From NCBI GenBank assembly GCA_963702535.1, contig CAVPDG010000024.1, forward strand, positions 186,001 to 250,000: a stretch of DNA of 64,000 nt. The letters run 5' to 3'. Both the position numbers and the translations under genes were made by a program. Shown here one piece after another: positions 16,003 through 24,841 of this stretch. How positions within the stretch are numbered: position 1 is the stretch's first letter; each line of letters begins with the position of its first letter. The notes below the pieces were generated by a model. The model saw nothing but the letters and a program-made list of their open reading frames with translations. It was not told the DNA's origin and made no database searches. The DNA comes from CAVPDG01 sp963702535 (GTDB taxonomy: Bacteria; Chloroflexota; Anaerolineae; Anaerolineales; UBA4823).

Positions 16003-16425
16003 TTACTGCAACTGCACGTAGCTGCCGTTGCCGTTGGCGGCTTGCTCTGCCCGGGCGCGCCATACCAGCCGCTTGAGGCGGGCGATCAGCACGCTGCTGG
16101 TGATCGGCTTGAGCAGGTAATCGTCGGCGCCCTCATCCAGCGCCTGCGCCACCATGCCCGGCTTGCTCACCGCCGAGAGCACCAGGATCGGCGCCTGGCT
16201 AAATGCCCGGATCTCGCGGCACACTTCGGTCCCGTTCATCTCCGGCATCAGCAAGTCCAGCACGATCACATCTGGAGATAAGCGCTGGGCTGCGGCAACT
16301 CCCTCCGGACCTGTGTTGACCACGTGCACCTCGAACTGTTTGGGCTCAAGGATGAGCTTGAACATCTCGGTCGTTGCATCATCGTCATCGATTACCAACA
16401 CTTTGGTCGGTAAGGCTTGTGTCAC
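16003..16425 (-). CDS. Single-domain response regulator
   Basis: This is a receiver domain alone: acidic pocket VIDDDD at residues 11-16, phospho-acceptor Asp57 in VLDLLMP, the Ser/Thr switch in VLSA and Lys in YLLKPIT. A short tail with an Arg-rich helix follows and no output domain is present. GTG 16425 is preferred because AGAGGA lies 8 bases upstream; ATG codons at 16449 and 16470 would add a tail unlike the receiver fold. It is divergent from the kinase gene at 16741, which is a natural partner candidate. Confidence 0.88.
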   Translation of the reverse strand: MTQALPTKVLVIDDDDATTEMFKLILEPKQFEVHVVNTGPEGVAAAQRLSPDVIVLDLLMPEMNGTEVCREIRAFSQAPILVLSAVSKPGMVAQALDEGADDYLLKPITSSVLIARLKRLVWRARAEQAANGNGSYVQLQ

Positions 16426-16740
16426 AGATATAATCCTCTTAATTCCCATCGCTCTTGGGATTTGGGGCACTCAGGCTACTGTCATCCACTCGCCTGCCCT
16501 GCGCTTCCAGTCACAATTATGCCTGAAAAGCCAGAACGATTACCTTACAAACGCTTTACAGATAGATTTAAGACCAGGTTAAGGCTTTTAGGGGCAAAAT
16601 TACACAAAAAATCTCGCCGTAGATGCGAAATTCCAAACAAAGTTGCAAGTTTGGCTTGCATCTCGGTTATTTAAAGGATATGATTATTCTCAGACCTGAA
16701 AATTGTGCAAGCTTGATCACGGGCGGAATTGACTCCTTCG
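16426..16740. other. Gene-free divergent intergenic region
   Basis: About 315 bases separate the lone receiver (minus) from the kinase cluster (plus). It is AT-richer than its surroundings and must hold both promoters, but I see no strong -35/-10 pair, hairpin or repeat. Confidence 0.6.
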
Positions 16741-17893
16741 ATGACAGATCCCATCTCCTGTCCCCAGTGCAGCCAGCCGGTAGACTCCCAGGCTCGCCTG
16801 TGTGAGCATTGTGGGGCGGATCTGGCGATTGCCGCCGTACTGGCAGAGCGCCAGTTGCAGCTTGGCGGCAGCCCCCTGGCGGCGCCTGCCCTGACGCCGG
16901 AGATCCTGGTGCCCCGGTTGGGCAATTATTTGATCGAGCAGGGCGTGTTGGCGCCGGCGGATCTGGAAAGGGCGTTGGCGTACCAGCGCCAGAAGGCGCA
17001 GGCGGGCGATCCGCTGTTGTTAGGGCAGGCATTGCGTGAACTGGGCCTGGTCGACCGGGAGACTATCGATGGGGCGATCACGGTACAAATCTTGCAGCTT
17101 CAATCAGCGTTGCAGCAAGCCAACCGTGAGCTGGAGGCAAGGGTCAAGGAGCGCACCCTCGAGTTGGAGCGGGCGATCGAGAAGCTGACCGAGCTCAATA
17201 AGCTCAAAGCCAACTTCATCGCCAACGTCTCCCACGAGCTGCGCACCCCCTTGACGCATATCAAAGGATACCTGGATTTGCTAGCCGAGGGCAGCCTGGG
17301 TGATCTGACACCCGATGCAGCATAATGCCTTGCTGGTCATGACGAATGCGGAAGAGCGTCTGGAAAGGCTGATCGAAGACTTGATCCAGTTCTCCTTGGC
17401 TGCCCGGGGTGAGCTCAGGGTCGACATGGTCCCTTGCCCCATCCAGCCGCTGGTAAGCGCGGCGGTTGACCTGGCAAAGGGTAAAGCCGCCCGCAGGGAT
17501 ATCCGCCTCGAAGCCCTCCTGCCGGAGGCTGAAACGTGGGTATGCTGCGACCCGGAGAAGATCGGCTGGGTGATCTCCCAACTGGTCGACAACGCCATCA
17601 AATTTTCGGCACAAGAAGGTTCGGTCAAAGTCGGCGTGTCTGCTGCGGACAGTTCAGTTAAAATATCGGTAGCGGATAGCGGCATCGGCATCCCACCCGG
17701 GCGGCTGGATGAGATATTTGAGCCCTTCCACCAGCTGGATGGCTCGTCCACCCGGCGCTATAACGGCACCGGTCTGGGACTGGCATTATCCCGGCGCATT
17801 TTGGATGCCCACAACGCCCGGTATGCCGTCACATCGCAGCCGGGCGAGGGAACTTGTTTTGAGTTTACATTGCCGGCAGCTAGCGAAAAATGA
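16741..17893 (+). CDS. Histidine kinase with N-terminal zinc ribbon, frameshifted
   Basis: The N terminus is a zinc ribbon (CPQC near residue 7 and CEHCG near residue 22). Next comes a helical segment with two LG...L.EQG-type units (RLGNYLIEQGVLAPADLERAL and LGQALRELGLVDRETI), resembling the N-terminal domain of type II secretion ATPases. A coiled coil precedes the HisKA motif VSHELRTPL (His165). Near 17314 the frame shifts by one base; the HATPase domain continues with DNAIKFS, DSGIGIPPG and GTGLGLALS. There is no membrane segment, so it senses a cytoplasmic signal. ATG 16741 is chosen over an upstream TTG. The stop overlaps the next kinase by four bases. Confidence 0.83.
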
Positions 17894-19170
17894 TAGGGAA
17901 CGCACATCTGATGCTTGAAGATCCGACACACCAGGCGACGCTCAGGCCCCAGGAGCTCGAGGCGGTTTATGCCATCAGCCGCGCCGTTGCCAGGGCGGTG
18001 GATATGGATGCTGCCCTGGATGAGATCATCCGCATCGCCCGCCCGGTATTCATCTTCGATAACATTATCCTCTACCGGGTTCTGGGAGAGGAGTTGCTTG
18101 AGCCGTCTTACGCCAGGGCGATCGGGCGCGGCAGGTCGCATGAGGCGCAGCTCACCTGGGGCGAGGTAACCGCCAGCGAGGCGATCGCCTCTTCGCAGGT
18201 GGTCATCCGCAAAGAGGAAGTTGAAAACGGCGACCTGGATGAGCGCATCCGTGTCCGTTACAGCCTGGGCTTGCCGCTACACCTGGGCTCGCAGAAAAAA
18301 GGCGCCCTGGTGTTCATCCGCTTCGGCGGTCCAAGCTATAAAAACGACCAGATCCGCCTGGCTGAGTTTATCGCCGTGCACGTCGCCCAGCTCTTCGAGC
18401 ACGACCAGCTCGTGCAGCGCGTTGTCAGCCTGGAGGCTGAGCGGCGCCTGGACCGCCTGCAGGAAGATTTCATCGCCACCGTCTCCCACGAGCTGCTCAC
18501 CCCGCTGGGTTTCATTAAAGGCTATGCCACCACGCTGCTGCGCGCAGACGCCACGTGGGATGAGAACACGCGCAGCGAATTTCTGACCATCATTGATGAA
18601 GAAGCCGACCGGCTGCGCGAGCTGATCGAGAACCTGATGGACTCCTCCCGCCTGCAAGCCGGCACGCTGCGCTTGACCTACCAGCCGGTGAGGTTAGATA
18701 CCTTCCTGAAGGAAATTTGTACGCGCGCCAGGTCCCGGGATGACAAGATGGATATCCGCCTGGAGATCAACGCTCCGGGCTTGCAGGCGCCGGTCGATCC
18801 CACCCGCCTGGCGCAGGTATTCGACAACCTGATCACCAATGCTGCAAAGTATGCGCCCGGTGCTTCCATCACCATCACCCTCGACCTGCTCAGCGACCGG
18901 GCTTTGATCACGGTCAAGGATGACGGTCCCGGCATTGCGCCGGAGCATCTGGTCAACCTTTTCAAGCGCTTCTACCGCGCCCCCACCAACGATACCACCG
19001 TGCGCGGCACGGGTCTGGGTCTCTTCATCTGCCGCCAGATCGTAAAAGCTCACTCGGGCGAGATCGACGTTGAATCGAAGGTGGGCGAGGGGACCACCTT
19101 CCATATTTACCTTCCTCTCAAGCAGGAGAAGAATCAGGAACATATGTCATTAAGGGAGAGCAGCTTATGA
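17890..19170 (+). CDS. GAF-domain sensor histidine kinase
   Basis: The 426 residues hold a GAF domain (about 15-165), a short coiled linker, HisKA with His200 in VSHELLTPLG, and a HATPase with NLITNAAKYAP, DDGPGIAP and GTGLGLFICR. The Leu in place of the usual Arg after HEL is a mild variation. No membrane segments are seen. The start overlaps the preceding kinase stop (ATGA); ATG 17911 is an alternative with a weak AGGGA site. The stop overlaps the response regulator start by four bases, so kinase-kinase-regulator form one coupled operon. Confidence 0.92.
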   Translation: MIGNAHLMLEDPTHQATLRPQELEAVYAISRAVARAVDMDAALDEIIRIARPVFIFDNIILYRVLGEELLEPSYARAIGRGRSHEAQLTWGEVTASEAIASSQVVIRKEEVENGDLDERIRVRYSLGLPLHLGSQKKGALVFIRFGGPSYKNDQIRLAEFIAVHVAQLFEHDQLVQRVVSLEAERRLDRLQEDFIATVSHELLTPLGFIKGYATTLLRADATWDENTRSEFLTIIDEEADRLRELIENLMDSSRLQAGTLRLTYQPVRLDTFLKEICTRARSRDDKMDIRLEINAPGLQAPVDPTRLAQVFDNLITNAAKYAPGASITITLDLLSDRALITVKDDGPGIAPEHLVNLFKRFYRAPTNDTTVRGTGLGLFICRQIVKAHSGEIDVESKVGEGTTFHIYLPLKQEKNQEHMSLRESSL

Positions 19171-19862
19171 GTAACCGTATTTTGATCGTCGATGATGAGC
19201 CGCGTTATTTGCGCCTGATGGAGGCTAACCTGGTCTCGGATGGTTACCAGGTGATCAAGGCAACCAACGGGCAAGAAGCGGTGGACAAAGTGGCGTCTCA
19301 GCATCCAGACCTGGTGTTGCTGGATATCATGATGCCGGTACTGGATGGTTATGGCGCCACGGAGCGCATCCGCGAGTTTTCTCAGGTCCCGATCATCATC
19401 GTCACGGCGCGCGGCGAAGAAAATGCGCGCGTGAAAGGTCTGGATCTGGGCGCCGATGATTACATCGTCAAGCCCTTCTCCGCCACCGAGCTGCTGGCGC
19501 GTGTGCGCGCCGTTCTGCGCCGGGCGAAGACCTCGGGAGGCAGCTTCCAGCAATCGGTATTCAACCACGGCAAGCTGAAGATCGATTTCGCCCGGGCAGA
19601 AGTGTTCCGCAATGAGAAGATCGTCTTCCTCTCCGCCACCGAGTACCGGCTGCTGCTGCAATTTGCCCATAACCTCGGTCAGGTGCTCACCTCCGAGCAA
19701 CTGCTCACCAACGTCTGGGGCGCTGAGTACCGTGATGATAAAGAGATCTTGTGGGTTTCCATTTCCCGGCTGCGCCAGAAGTTGGAAGACGATCCCAAGA
19801 ACCCTGTGCATATTGTTACCCGCTCTGGTTTGGGTTACACGATGCCGCCTCTGCAGGATTGA
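19167..19862 (+). CDS. PhoB/OmpR-type response regulator
   Basis: Residues 1-120 are a receiver with DDE at 9-11, the phospho-acceptor Asp53 in LLDIMMP, the Thr of VTARG and Lys of YIVKPF. Residues 132-230 form the winged-helix DNA-binding domain (LSATEYRLLLQFA, the recognition region VSISRLRQKLEDDPKNP and the wing RSGLGYTM). It is the evident output of the two kinases overlapping upstream. Target genes are unknown; the XRE-like gene downstream is a candidate. Confidence 0.95.
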   Translation: MSNRILIVDDEPRYLRLMEANLVSDGYQVIKATNGQEAVDKVASQHPDLVLLDIMMPVLDGYGATERIREFSQVPIIIVTARGEENARVKGLDLGADDYIVKPFSATELLARVRAVLRRAKTSGGSFQQSVFNHGKLKIDFARAEVFRNEKIVFLSATEYRLLLQFAHNLGQVLTSEQLLTNVWGAEYRDDKEILWVSISRLRQKLEDDPKNPVHIVTRSGLGYTMPPLQD

Positions 19863-19863
19863 T

Positions 19864-19888
19864 GGTTTGATCGATTAACGGTTTGATC
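19864..19888 (+). promoter_or_regulatory. Direct repeat GGTTTGATC x2, possible operator
   Basis: GGTTTGATC occurs at 19864-19872 and 19880-19888, start points 16 bases apart, between the regulator stop and the ribosome site of the XRE-like gene. OmpR/PhoB and XRE proteins often bind direct or inverted repeats at such a spacing. The assignment is speculative. Confidence 0.3.
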
Positions 19889-19905
19889 ATGGAGGTGTTC
19901 CAGCG

Positions 19906-20580
19906 ATGAATGCAACTGCCCTATCCTTGCGCACGAAAAAACTTGGCGTATTAATGAGGGATGCACGCCTGGCTTCCGGCAAGAGCGTATCCGAGGCGGC
20001 GCAGGCGATCGGCGTCCCGCCTGCCGAGCTGGAAGCCTACGAGATGGGTGAGAAAGCCCCATCGCTGCCCGAGTTGGAGCTGCTGGCATTCTCGCTCAAT
20101 GTGCCCCTGAGCCATTTTTGGGGGAATATGGCGCTCTCCGAAAGAGAGCAATCAGAGGACAAGCCCCAGCCGCAGAAGCTGCTGGAGATCCGCCAAAAAG
20201 TGATTGGGGCGCTGATCCGCCAGGCGCGCGAAGAGGCAGGCTTATCTCTGCAAGAGGCATCCGAGCGGGCGTCGCTAAAACCGGAGGTGCTGGAAGCCTA
20301 CGAGCTGGGGCAGGCAGCCATCCCATTGCCCGTGCTGGAATACCTGGGAAACACCTACAATCACCCGATCAACGACTTTCAAGCCAGGCAGGGTCCGGTT
20401 GGGGCGCGGGTGAGCCAGCAACGCACGCTCGATGATTTTCTTGAGCTTTCACCCGATCTGCAGGCTTTCGTCTCAAAGCCCATCAACCGCCCTTACCTCG
20501 AGCTGGCGCAGCGCTTGAGTGAAATGTCGGTAGATAAACTGCGCAGCGTCGGTGAAGGTATCCTGGAGATTACCCTCTAA
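19906..20580 (+). CDS. Transcriptional regulator with two XRE-type HTH domains
   Basis: Two Cro/CI-type helix-turn-helix units lie in tandem: residues about 14-66 (LMRDARLASGKSVSEAAQAI, then PPAELEAYEMGEKAP) and about 101-150 (LIRQAREEAGLSLQEASERA, then KPEVLEAYELGQAAIP). A linker and a C-terminal helical region (LSPDLQAFVSKPINRP) follow. Such double-XRE proteins are common in Chloroflexota; no target can be inferred. GGAGG lies before the ATG. It is probably transcribed with the TPR gene downstream. Confidence 0.85.
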   Translation: MNATALSLRTKKLGVLMRDARLASGKSVSEAAQAIGVPPAELEAYEMGEKAPSLPELELLAFSLNVPLSHFWGNMALSEREQSEDKPQPQKLLEIRQKVIGALIRQAREEAGLSLQEASERASLKPEVLEAYELGQAAIPLPVLEYLGNTYNHPINDFQARQGPVGARVSQQRTLDDFLELSPDLQAFVSKPINRPYLELAQRLSEMSVDKLRSVGEGILEITL

Positions 20581-20632
20581 ACCCTCTCAGAATTGCCGGA
20601 GTGATGTTCACGAATCCAAGTGAGGCGGTGCA

Positions 20633-21172
20633 ATGAACGATACGCTAACCCTTCCTGAGCTGATCGAAGAAGGCAAAGCGGCTTACCAGCGGGGCGATTT
20701 CCTGGCGGCTGCCCATGCCTACCAGGCAGCTGCCCAGGGTTACCAGGCGCTGGACGACCCGCTGGCTTCTGCAGAAATGTCCAATAACAGCAGCGTGGCA
20801 TATCTGCGCGCCGGTGATGCTGCTGCTGCGCTGCAGGCGGTTGAAGGCACACCTGAGGTCTTTGCCGGAGCGCAGGATGTACGCCGGGAGGGGCTTGCCT
20901 GGGGCAACCTGGGAGCCGCATTGGATGCGCTGAAGCGCCTGGATGAAGCCAGCGACGCCTACCAGCGCTCGGCGGATCTCCTGGGGCAAGCGGGTGAGTC
21001 TGATCTGCGTGCCCACGTTTTGAAGTCGCTATCGGTGATCCAGATGCGCCTGGGAGACCAGATGCAGGCAGCAGCCACATTGCAATCCAGCCTGGAAGCC
21101 GGGCAGAAAGCGGGCGGCAAAGGCAATATTTTCTCCAAATTGTTCAAGCGCACTCCCAAGCAGATCGGTTAA
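20633..21172 (+). CDS. Tetratricopeptide repeat protein
   Basis: The 179-residue protein contains about four TPR-like helical pairs: EEGKAAYQRGDFLAAAHAY, MSNNSSVAYLRAGDAAAALQ, AWGNLGAALDALKRLDEASDAY, and LSVIQMRLGDQMQAAATLQ. There is no signal peptide; the tail is basic (SKLFKRTPKQ). It is expected to be a scaffold or adaptor. Its place behind the double-XRE gene suggests co-expression but gives no function. Confidence 0.82.
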   Translation: MNDTLTLPELIEEGKAAYQRGDFLAAAHAYQAAAQGYQALDDPLASAEMSNNSSVAYLRAGDAAAALQAVEGTPEVFAGAQDVRREGLAWGNLGAALDALKRLDEASDAYQRSADLLGQAGESDLRAHVLKSLSVIQMRLGDQMQAAATLQSSLEAGQKAGGKGNIFSKLFKRTPKQIG

Positions 21173-21232
21173 AATCCTGGGGCGGGCATGACCCCGCCTT
21201 CGATCTCGCCAGCCAGGCTGCATACGCCCATC

Positions 21233-22102
21233 ATGAGCAATCCATTGCCAGATTTTGTGATCAGGTCAGCCAGGGAAGAAGATCGGCAAGGGCTGGCTAA
21301 CCTGATCCATTATGAGAGCCGGGTTCACCGCCACCTCGACTGGCGTCCCCCGCTGGATTGGATCGGTTACCATCCTTATCTGGTAGCAGAGCAGACGCGC
21401 AACATGGTGGCAGCCCTGGCTTGTCCACCGGATCCGCCAGGGGTTGCCTGGATCCGCCTTTTTGCCGTCGACTCCCAATTTTCCCCACAACAAGTCTGGG
21501 ATAGCCTGTGGGCGCAGGCGTGGAGCCAGCTGGCTGGCAGTTCCGGGCAGATCAAGGTCGCCGTCATCCCGTTGCAGGTCTGGTTCCGCGATTTATTAGG
21601 GCAGAGCGACTTTGCTTTCACCCATGAGGTGGTCGTGCTCTCCTGGAAAGGTGAGCAACTCCCCACCGCGCCGCGCCTGCCGGGTGTCCTGATTCGCCCC
21701 ATGCGCTCCGCAGATCTGCCCGCCGTGGAGCGCATCGACTGGGCTGCCTTTGTCGATATCTGGCGCAACTCGCTCCCCTGCCTTGAGACAGCCTTCAACC
21801 AATCTGCAGTTTCCACCGTCGCCGAGGTTTCCGGGCGTATCGTTGCTTACCAGATCAGCTCCGCCACCTCCGCCAGCGGTCACCTGGCGCGCCTGGCTGT
21901 CCACCCTGAAGTTCAGGGGCGCGGCCTGGGTTATGCCATCGTGTGCGACTTGCTGAAGCGCTTCGAAGATCGCGGCACCTTCCACGTGACCGTAAACACG
22001 CAGCACAATAACCTGGCTTCTCTGGCTATTTACCAGAGATCAGGCTTCCGCCTGACCGGTGAGATCTACCCCGTTTATGAGCGTCGCATCGCCTCACCCT
22101 GA
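21233..22102 (+). CDS. GNAT-family N-acetyltransferase with a degenerate N-terminal copy
   Basis: The C-terminal half is a clear GNAT domain: VLIRPMRSADLPAVERID, LARLAVHPEVQGRGLGYAIV (acetyl-CoA loop Q/RxxGxG/A) and NNLASLAIYQRSGFR. The N-terminal half (FVIRSAREEDRQGLANLI onward) has the start of a second GNAT fold without the CoA loop. Substrate is unknown. I prefer ATG 21233 (MSNPLPDF) over 21188, since the added 15 residues are low complexity. No good ribosome site is seen. Confidence 0.85.
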   Translation: MSNPLPDFVIRSAREEDRQGLANLIHYESRVHRHLDWRPPLDWIGYHPYLVAEQTRNMVAALACPPDPPGVAWIRLFAVDSQFSPQQVWDSLWAQAWSQLAGSSGQIKVAVIPLQVWFRDLLGQSDFAFTHEVVVLSWKGEQLPTAPRLPGVLIRPMRSADLPAVERIDWAAFVDIWRNSLPCLETAFNQSAVSTVAEVSGRIVAYQISSATSASGHLARLAVHPEVQGRGLGYAIVCDLLKRFEDRGTFHVTVNTQHNNLASLAIYQRSGFRLTGEIYPVYERRIASP

Positions 22103-22170
22103 AGGACGAAGGGTACTCTGGACGGTTGAGGATCGTGTACAAGAAATTTAGCCTTACCAGGGAGTTAATC

Positions 22171-23026
22171 ATGCATCGTGAAGAAAGCAACATCCTTACG
22201 AAGGACGGCATCCGGCTTTACACTCAGGATTGGTCGCCAGAAACCGAGGTCAAGGCGGCGGTTTGCCTTGTGCATGGTCTTGGCGAGCACAGCGGCAGGT
22301 ACGAGCATGTGGCGCGCTTCTTCACCCAGAATGGTTACGCACTGGATGCGTTCGATATGCGCGGGCATGGTAAATCAGGCGGTCCCCGGGGGAATACGCC
22401 CTCCTACGACGCCTTGATGGATGACATCGCTCTGCGCCTGGAGAAGTCGATGGCGCAACACCCGGACAAGCCTCTCTTCTTGTACGGTCACAGCCTGGGT
22501 GGCAACCAGGTGCTCAATTTTGCGCTGCGCCGCAAGCCCGGCGTGATTGGGGTAATCGCCACCGCACCGTGGCTGCGCCTGGCGTTCGACCCTCCAGCCG
22601 TGCAGGTTACCCTGGCAAAGTTGATGAACTCAATTTATCCCTCCTTTACCCAGTCGAACGGCTTGGAAACGGCTGCTCTCTCGCGCGACGAGCAAGTCGT
22701 CAAGCAGTATGAGGCTGATCCCCTTGTGCATGACCGCATCTCGGCCCGGCTTTTCGCCAGCAGCTACCAGTCTGGGTATTGGGCGTTGGAGCATTCTGCT
22801 GAGTTCGGCTCCCCACTGCTCTTGATGCACGGCGGCGCCGATCGCATCACCTCGGCGGAGGCGAGCCGCGAGTTCTCCGCTAAAGCGGGCGGTGGCTGTA
22901 CGTTCAAGCGTTGGGAGGGTTTCTATCACGAGATCCATAACGAGCCAGAACAGGGCGAGGTGTTGAAAGCTCATCGTCGATTGGCTCGACGAGCAACTGC
23001 CCCGCTCAACAGATTCCAAGCTCTAA
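22171..23026 (+). CDS. Alpha/beta hydrolase, lysophospholipase/monoacylglycerol lipase type, frameshifted
   Basis: The family opening (LVHGLGEHSGRY near residue 33, DMRGHGKS near residue 64) and nucleophile elbow GHSLGG (Ser108) identify the Hydrolase_4 group. The catalytic Asp is likely in HGGADRITS and the His in FYHEIHNE. After EQGEVLKA the frame slips by one base (near 22970); the next frame gives the usual end IVDWLDEQLP and stops at 23026. The uncorrected frame runs to 23031 with an unrelated basic tail. AGGGAG 6 bases before ATG 22171 fixes the start. It acts on glycerolipids or other esters, probably in the cytoplasm. Confidence 0.88.
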
Positions 23027-23111
23027 TCTGATTTTCAGGCAAAACACTGGACAAATATTATCCATCGTGGGACAATTTTTGCCTATATTTCCGCGATTTG
23101 AAGGAGTTTGC

Positions 23112-23867
23112 ATGGCAAAAAAGACCGAAACCAAGAGCAAGCGTCAGGCTGTCCGAGAACAGCGGGATAAGCGCCAGCGCCAGCAGCGCCTGGTTGTCAT
23201 CCTGGTTGTAGCCGGCGCGGCTTTGATTGTCGCCGCCTTACTGATTGTCCCCTCCATCCAGCGCGCAGCGGCTCCGGTGGGTGAGATCATCCCAATCACG
23301 CCCAAAGCTCTCCCTCAGGCGAATGCAAACACCCTCGGCGATCCCAATGCGCCGGTGCTGGTGGAAGTATGGTCGGATTTCCAGTGTCCCGCTTGCCGCA
23401 TTTTTGCCGAGCAGGTTGAGCCTCTGGTGGTCGAAAACTACGTGACGCCCGGCAAAGCGCTCTATGTTTATCGCCAATTCCCATTCCTGGATGACAACAC
23501 GGTCATCAAAGAATCGGACCAGTCTGCGAACGCCAGCATGTGCGCAGCCGACCAGGGACGTTTTTGGGATTATCACGCTATCCTGTTTGCCAACTGGAAT
23601 GGCGAGAACGCCGGCGCCTTCGCCGATAAGCGCCTGGTTGCTTTTGCGGAGTCGCTCGGTTTGGATATGGGAAAATTCAATACCTGCTTCAAAGCCAACA
23701 CCTTCAGAGCTCAGATCAATAAAGATCTGCAGGATGGCGCCAACGCGGGCGTGAATGGGACGCCAAGCGTGTTTGTCAACGGGCAGTTGTTGACGCCGGG
23801 TCAGGTGCCATCCTTTGAGGTGATTGCAGCCGCCATCGATGCTGCTCTGGCGAAATCGGGAAATTAG
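23112..23867 (+). CDS. Membrane-anchored DsbA-family thiol oxidoreductase
   Basis: A basic, Lys/Arg-rich N terminus (residues 1-28) precedes a single transmembrane helix (about 29-48, LVVILVVAGAALIVAALLIV), leaving the rest outside the membrane. The DsbA-type thioredoxin fold follows with active site FQCPACR (Cys92, Cys95), an inserted helical domain and the cis-Pro loop GVNGTPSVFVNG. It is expected to form or isomerise disulfides in exported proteins. AAGGAG lies before the ATG. A strong hairpin terminator follows, so it is likely monocistronic. Confidence 0.9.
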   Translation: MAKKTETKSKRQAVREQRDKRQRQQRLVVILVVAGAALIVAALLIVPSIQRAAAPVGEIIPITPKALPQANANTLGDPNAPVLVEVWSDFQCPACRIFAEQVEPLVVENYVTPGKALYVYRQFPFLDDNTVIKESDQSANASMCAADQGRFWDYHAILFANWNGENAGAFADKRLVAFAESLGLDMGKFNTCFKANTFRAQINKDLQDGANAGVNGTPSVFVNGQLLTPGQVPSFEVIAAAIDAALAKSGN

Positions 23868-23886
23868 AAATACTCGGTTTAAAACG

Positions 23887-23920
23887 AAAACCAGGGAGAG
23901 ATCCGTCCTCCCTGGTTTTT
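23887..23920. terminator. Bidirectional intrinsic terminator
   Basis: CCAGGGAG (23891-23898) and CTCCCTGG (23908-23915) form the stem, with A4 before it and T5 after it. It separates the DsbA-like gene from the convergent cobalamin adenosyltransferase gene and can serve both. Confidence 0.88.
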
Positions 23921-23931
23921 GTTATCCAATC

Positions 23932-24480
23932 TTATGACTTTGCCAGTGTCGGCTTATCTTTCCCTGCGGTTTGGTTCTCAACCAGCTCAAGGATGAAGCA
24001 TAAGGACGACAGGCGGTTGAGATAGCGCAGCAGCTCTCCATTCTCAATTTCATGATCGTGCAGCAGGCGCGCCAACCAGCGCTCTGCTCGCCGGGTGATG
24101 GTACGCGCCAGCGCCAGGCAGGCGCCAGATTGCGTATCTCCCGGGAGAATGAACTCCCTGGGCAGCTCGACGGAGACGGTGAGTGCATCCACCTCGCCCT
24201 CCAGCCAACCTACCCTTTCCGGCGTGATTGTGCGGAATTTGCCGGCGTTTTCCGGCGTGGCTGAGATCTCTGCCATGATGTGATAAAGGTCGCGCTGGAT
24301 TTCCAGCAGCAGGAGCTTGCTCTTTGGATTTTCGCACGTAGCCCTTGCCAGACCCAGCGCCGCCGAGGCTTCGTCCAGCGCGCCAACAGCCTCGGTGCGC
24401 GGATGGTACTTGGGCACCCTGCCTTCTCCGAGCAATCCGGTGAAGCCGTCATCGCCTGTGCTGGTGTACAGCTTATCCAT
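23932..24480 (-). CDS. Cob(I)yrinic acid a,c-diamide adenosyltransferase, PduO type
   Basis: PduO-type ATP:corrinoid adenosyltransferases make adenosylcobalamin. MDKLYTSTGDDGFTGLLG is the N-terminal ATP-binding signature, and ARTITRRAERWL near residue 128 and NRLSSLCFILE near residue 157 are the conserved C-terminal helices. The length of 182 residues is normal. TATAAT on the minus strand lies 7-9 bases from the start, so the message could be nearly leaderless; no ribosome site is visible. It may serve an adenosylcobalamin enzyme elsewhere in the genome. Confidence 0.93.
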   Translation of the reverse strand: MDKLYTSTGDDGFTGLLGEGRVPKYHPRTEAVGALDEASAALGLARATCENPKSKLLLLEIQRDLYHIMAEISATPENAGKFRTITPERVGWLEGEVDALTVSVELPREFILPGDTQSGACLALARTITRRAERWLARLLHDHEIENGELLRYLNRLSSLCFILELVENQTAGKDKPTLAKS

Positions 24481-24625
24481 GGGTACCATTATAATGAATA
24501 AAACAGGAAATCGTCGCGGAAATACGGAAAATGATCAGGTCAACATCCATCGTCCAGCACGTGAAAATAAGACTATAATAGTAGGAGTTCCAGGATAACC
24601 ATCACTGGACTGGGAGATAAGATCC

Positions 24626-24841
24626 ATGCAAATCCGTTGTTATCACTGTCACAAGCCATTTGCCCTCGGTCGCGAAGCCGTGCACCAGGCTTTGGATACG
24701 TTGAATGCCTCGGATATGGGGCATTATGATGCGCCATGCCCGCATTGCCGGCGCGTCAACCGGGTATCTCGCCAGGAGCTGCTGCGGGCTGCCCCCGATT
24801 GGAAGGCAGAAGCGGCCCAGGAGAATGCTCCAGAAGCGTAA
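24626..24841 (+). CDS. Small zinc-ribbon protein of a MoxR-VWA operon
   Basis: The 71-residue product has the Cys pairs CYHCH (residues 5-9) and CPHC (near 38-41) of a zinc ribbon, then a helix (SRQELLRAAPDW) and an acidic tail. GGGAGAT lies before the ATG. The stop is directly followed by the ATG of the MoxR gene with no gap, so translation is coupled. It may be an adaptor for the ATPase; that is an inference from context. Confidence 0.75.
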   Translation: MQIRCYHCHKPFALGREAVHQALDTLNASDMGHYDAPCPHCRRVNRVSRQELLRAAPDWKAEAAQENAPEA

